The translations under genes were made by a program, and so were the position numbers. From Anthoceros angustus (Eukaryota > Streptophyta > Anthocerotopsida > Anthocerotales > Anthocerotaceae), in the NCBI GenBank assembly GCA_010909165.1, contig VJWM01000373.1, forward strand, positions 1-28,655: DNA of 28,655 bases, given 5' to 3'. The number at the start of each line of letters is the position of its first letter. Positions within the stretch are counted from its first letter, which is position 1. The notes beneath the pieces are model-generated. The model was not told the DNA's origin and ran no database searches. It saw only the letters and a list, made by a program, of their open reading frames with translations. Shown piece by piece: positions 28,019 to 28,655 of the stretch.

Positions 28019-28300
28019 TGATGAAAATCATGCTAAGCTCTAGCATAAAAGATGCTTGCATTACAATGTATATATAAGAAAGTACAAAGCCTATTTATAG
28101 GCAAGGTGGTTAGGTGGTTAGCGGTTATAACCATAAGTTGTTATAACCATGTTGAACTAATATAACAACTAACCTCCTAGGACAACTAACTAAGTAACTA
28201 CTTAATGCCCTAGAGATAAATTAAAGCATAAGTAAAGGTGCCCTAGTGAATAGTGCCCTAAACTATATGTATTTTATCGAACACCCACTGGTGGGTGTCA
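28019..28300 (-). repeat. Family I copia 5' LTR, minus-strand copy, 282 bp
   Basis: The minus strand begins TGACACCCACC and ends ...TTTTCATCA before the PBS. The first 18 bases contain a short inverted repeat (ACACCCAC and GTGGGTGT on the plus strand at 28281-28298). A clear TATA box, CTATAAATAG, lies at 28100-28091. Blocks shared with 8733-8974 confirm the family. Confidence 0.88.
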
Positions 28301-28655
28301 AAACATGTCTTGAGTAAAAGCAGGCGTGAGGCGAGCATATAGATCTCGAGATAGTTGGAATTATAAATAATCGCAATAACAAAAATGTTTAAATACTATC
28401 GATGTGTCTATTGACCGAACAACCCTAAATCCATATAACCTAAATATGATTAAGCGCATTAGGTTTAACTTCACGCTAACACCCCTCTTAAACTAACCAC
28501 GGTTAATTTAACGCGAACCACGGGCGAGATACTTCCTAGGACCGAGCGGTGGGCATCACGAGAAAGTCTCGCTCGCGCCACGCTTAAACATAATCCGGTG
28601 GTTGGGCGGATCCGGCGAATATTCCTATTTCCCGAGGTCCAAGGAATTTACGGAA
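28301..28655. other. Flanking sequence, nothing recognised
   Basis: The first 200 bases are AT-rich and the last 150 are richer in CG. I see no open frame of note, no LTR copy and no repeat of sequence found elsewhere in the window. Confidence 0.5.

Larger units (their letters stand above)
23015..28300 (-). mobile_element. Family I Ty1/copia, near full length, one LTR
   Basis: The minus strand holds the LTR (28300-28019), PBS (28018-28008), leader ORF, gag, protease remnant, integrase, RT and RNase H ending at 23015. The order and all domains are those of Ty1/copia. No 3' LTR follows; the exon-like insert and gypsy promoter region lie there instead. It is the same family as 8733-11465, in opposite orientation, as shown by shared LTR blocks, leader ORF, gag and integrase phrases. 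Confidence 0.9.

Noticed and set aside
1-28655. Plastid or mitochondrial insertions, tRNA or rRNA genes
   Set aside because: I looked for familiar organelle gene phrases, tRNA-like cloverleaf words and rRNA blocks and saw none.

Overview
This is repeat-dominated plant nuclear DNA. Almost everything I can identify is the wreckage of LTR retrotransposons: Ty1/copia gag-pol on both strands, one Ty3/gypsy pol on the minus strand, short LTRs, and primer-binding sites (PBS) matching the 3' end of initiator tRNA-Met. The gag types (UBN2/DUF4219-like), AT-rich LTRs and nested layout point to a land plant with a large genome. The sequence alone does not fix the lineage. I found no intact host gene, no tRNA or rRNA gene, and no CRISPR array.

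Layout. 1-1689: GC-rich and unassigned. 1690-3124: minus-strand copia 5' end (LTR, PBS, leader ORF, gag). 3140-3330: GC-rich short repeats. 3658-4054: exon-like pieces of unknown identity. 4062-7878: plus-strand copia gag-pol, without LTRs and badly frameshifted. 7879-8732: a 32-bp triple repeat. 8733-11465: plus-strand copia (called family I here), running from LTR to mid-integrase. 11500-14520: a second plus-strand copia lineage carrying a 522-bp tandem duplication. 14521-15540: LTR/leader-like. 15560-18506: an array of 884-bp units, the first holding a minus-strand gag zinc knuckle. 18436-22430: a minus-strand Ty3/gypsy remnant with RNase H, integrase, a PHD-finger-like cluster and an AT-hook, preceded by a deletion that removed gag and RT. 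22471-22940: a plus-strand two-exon-like unknown. 23015-28300: a minus-strand family I copia, nearly full length but with one LTR only. 28301-28655: unassigned.

The two family I copies face each other and form a diverged inverted pair with arms of about 2.7 kb. Both carry an extra open frame between PBS and gag.

The most unusual signal is not a gene. Many differences between paralogous copies, and many frameshifts inside conserved motifs, replace CAG or CTG by CG, usually one base shorter. All three PBSs that should read TGGTATCAGAGC read TGGTATCGAGC, while the one PBS without a CAG keeps its full 12 bases. CAG and CTG are the symmetric plant CHG methylation sites, so this looks like a methylation-dependent long-read base-calling artefact in the assembly. 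If it is not, it is an undescribed mutational process. The apparent decay of these elements may therefore be overstated.
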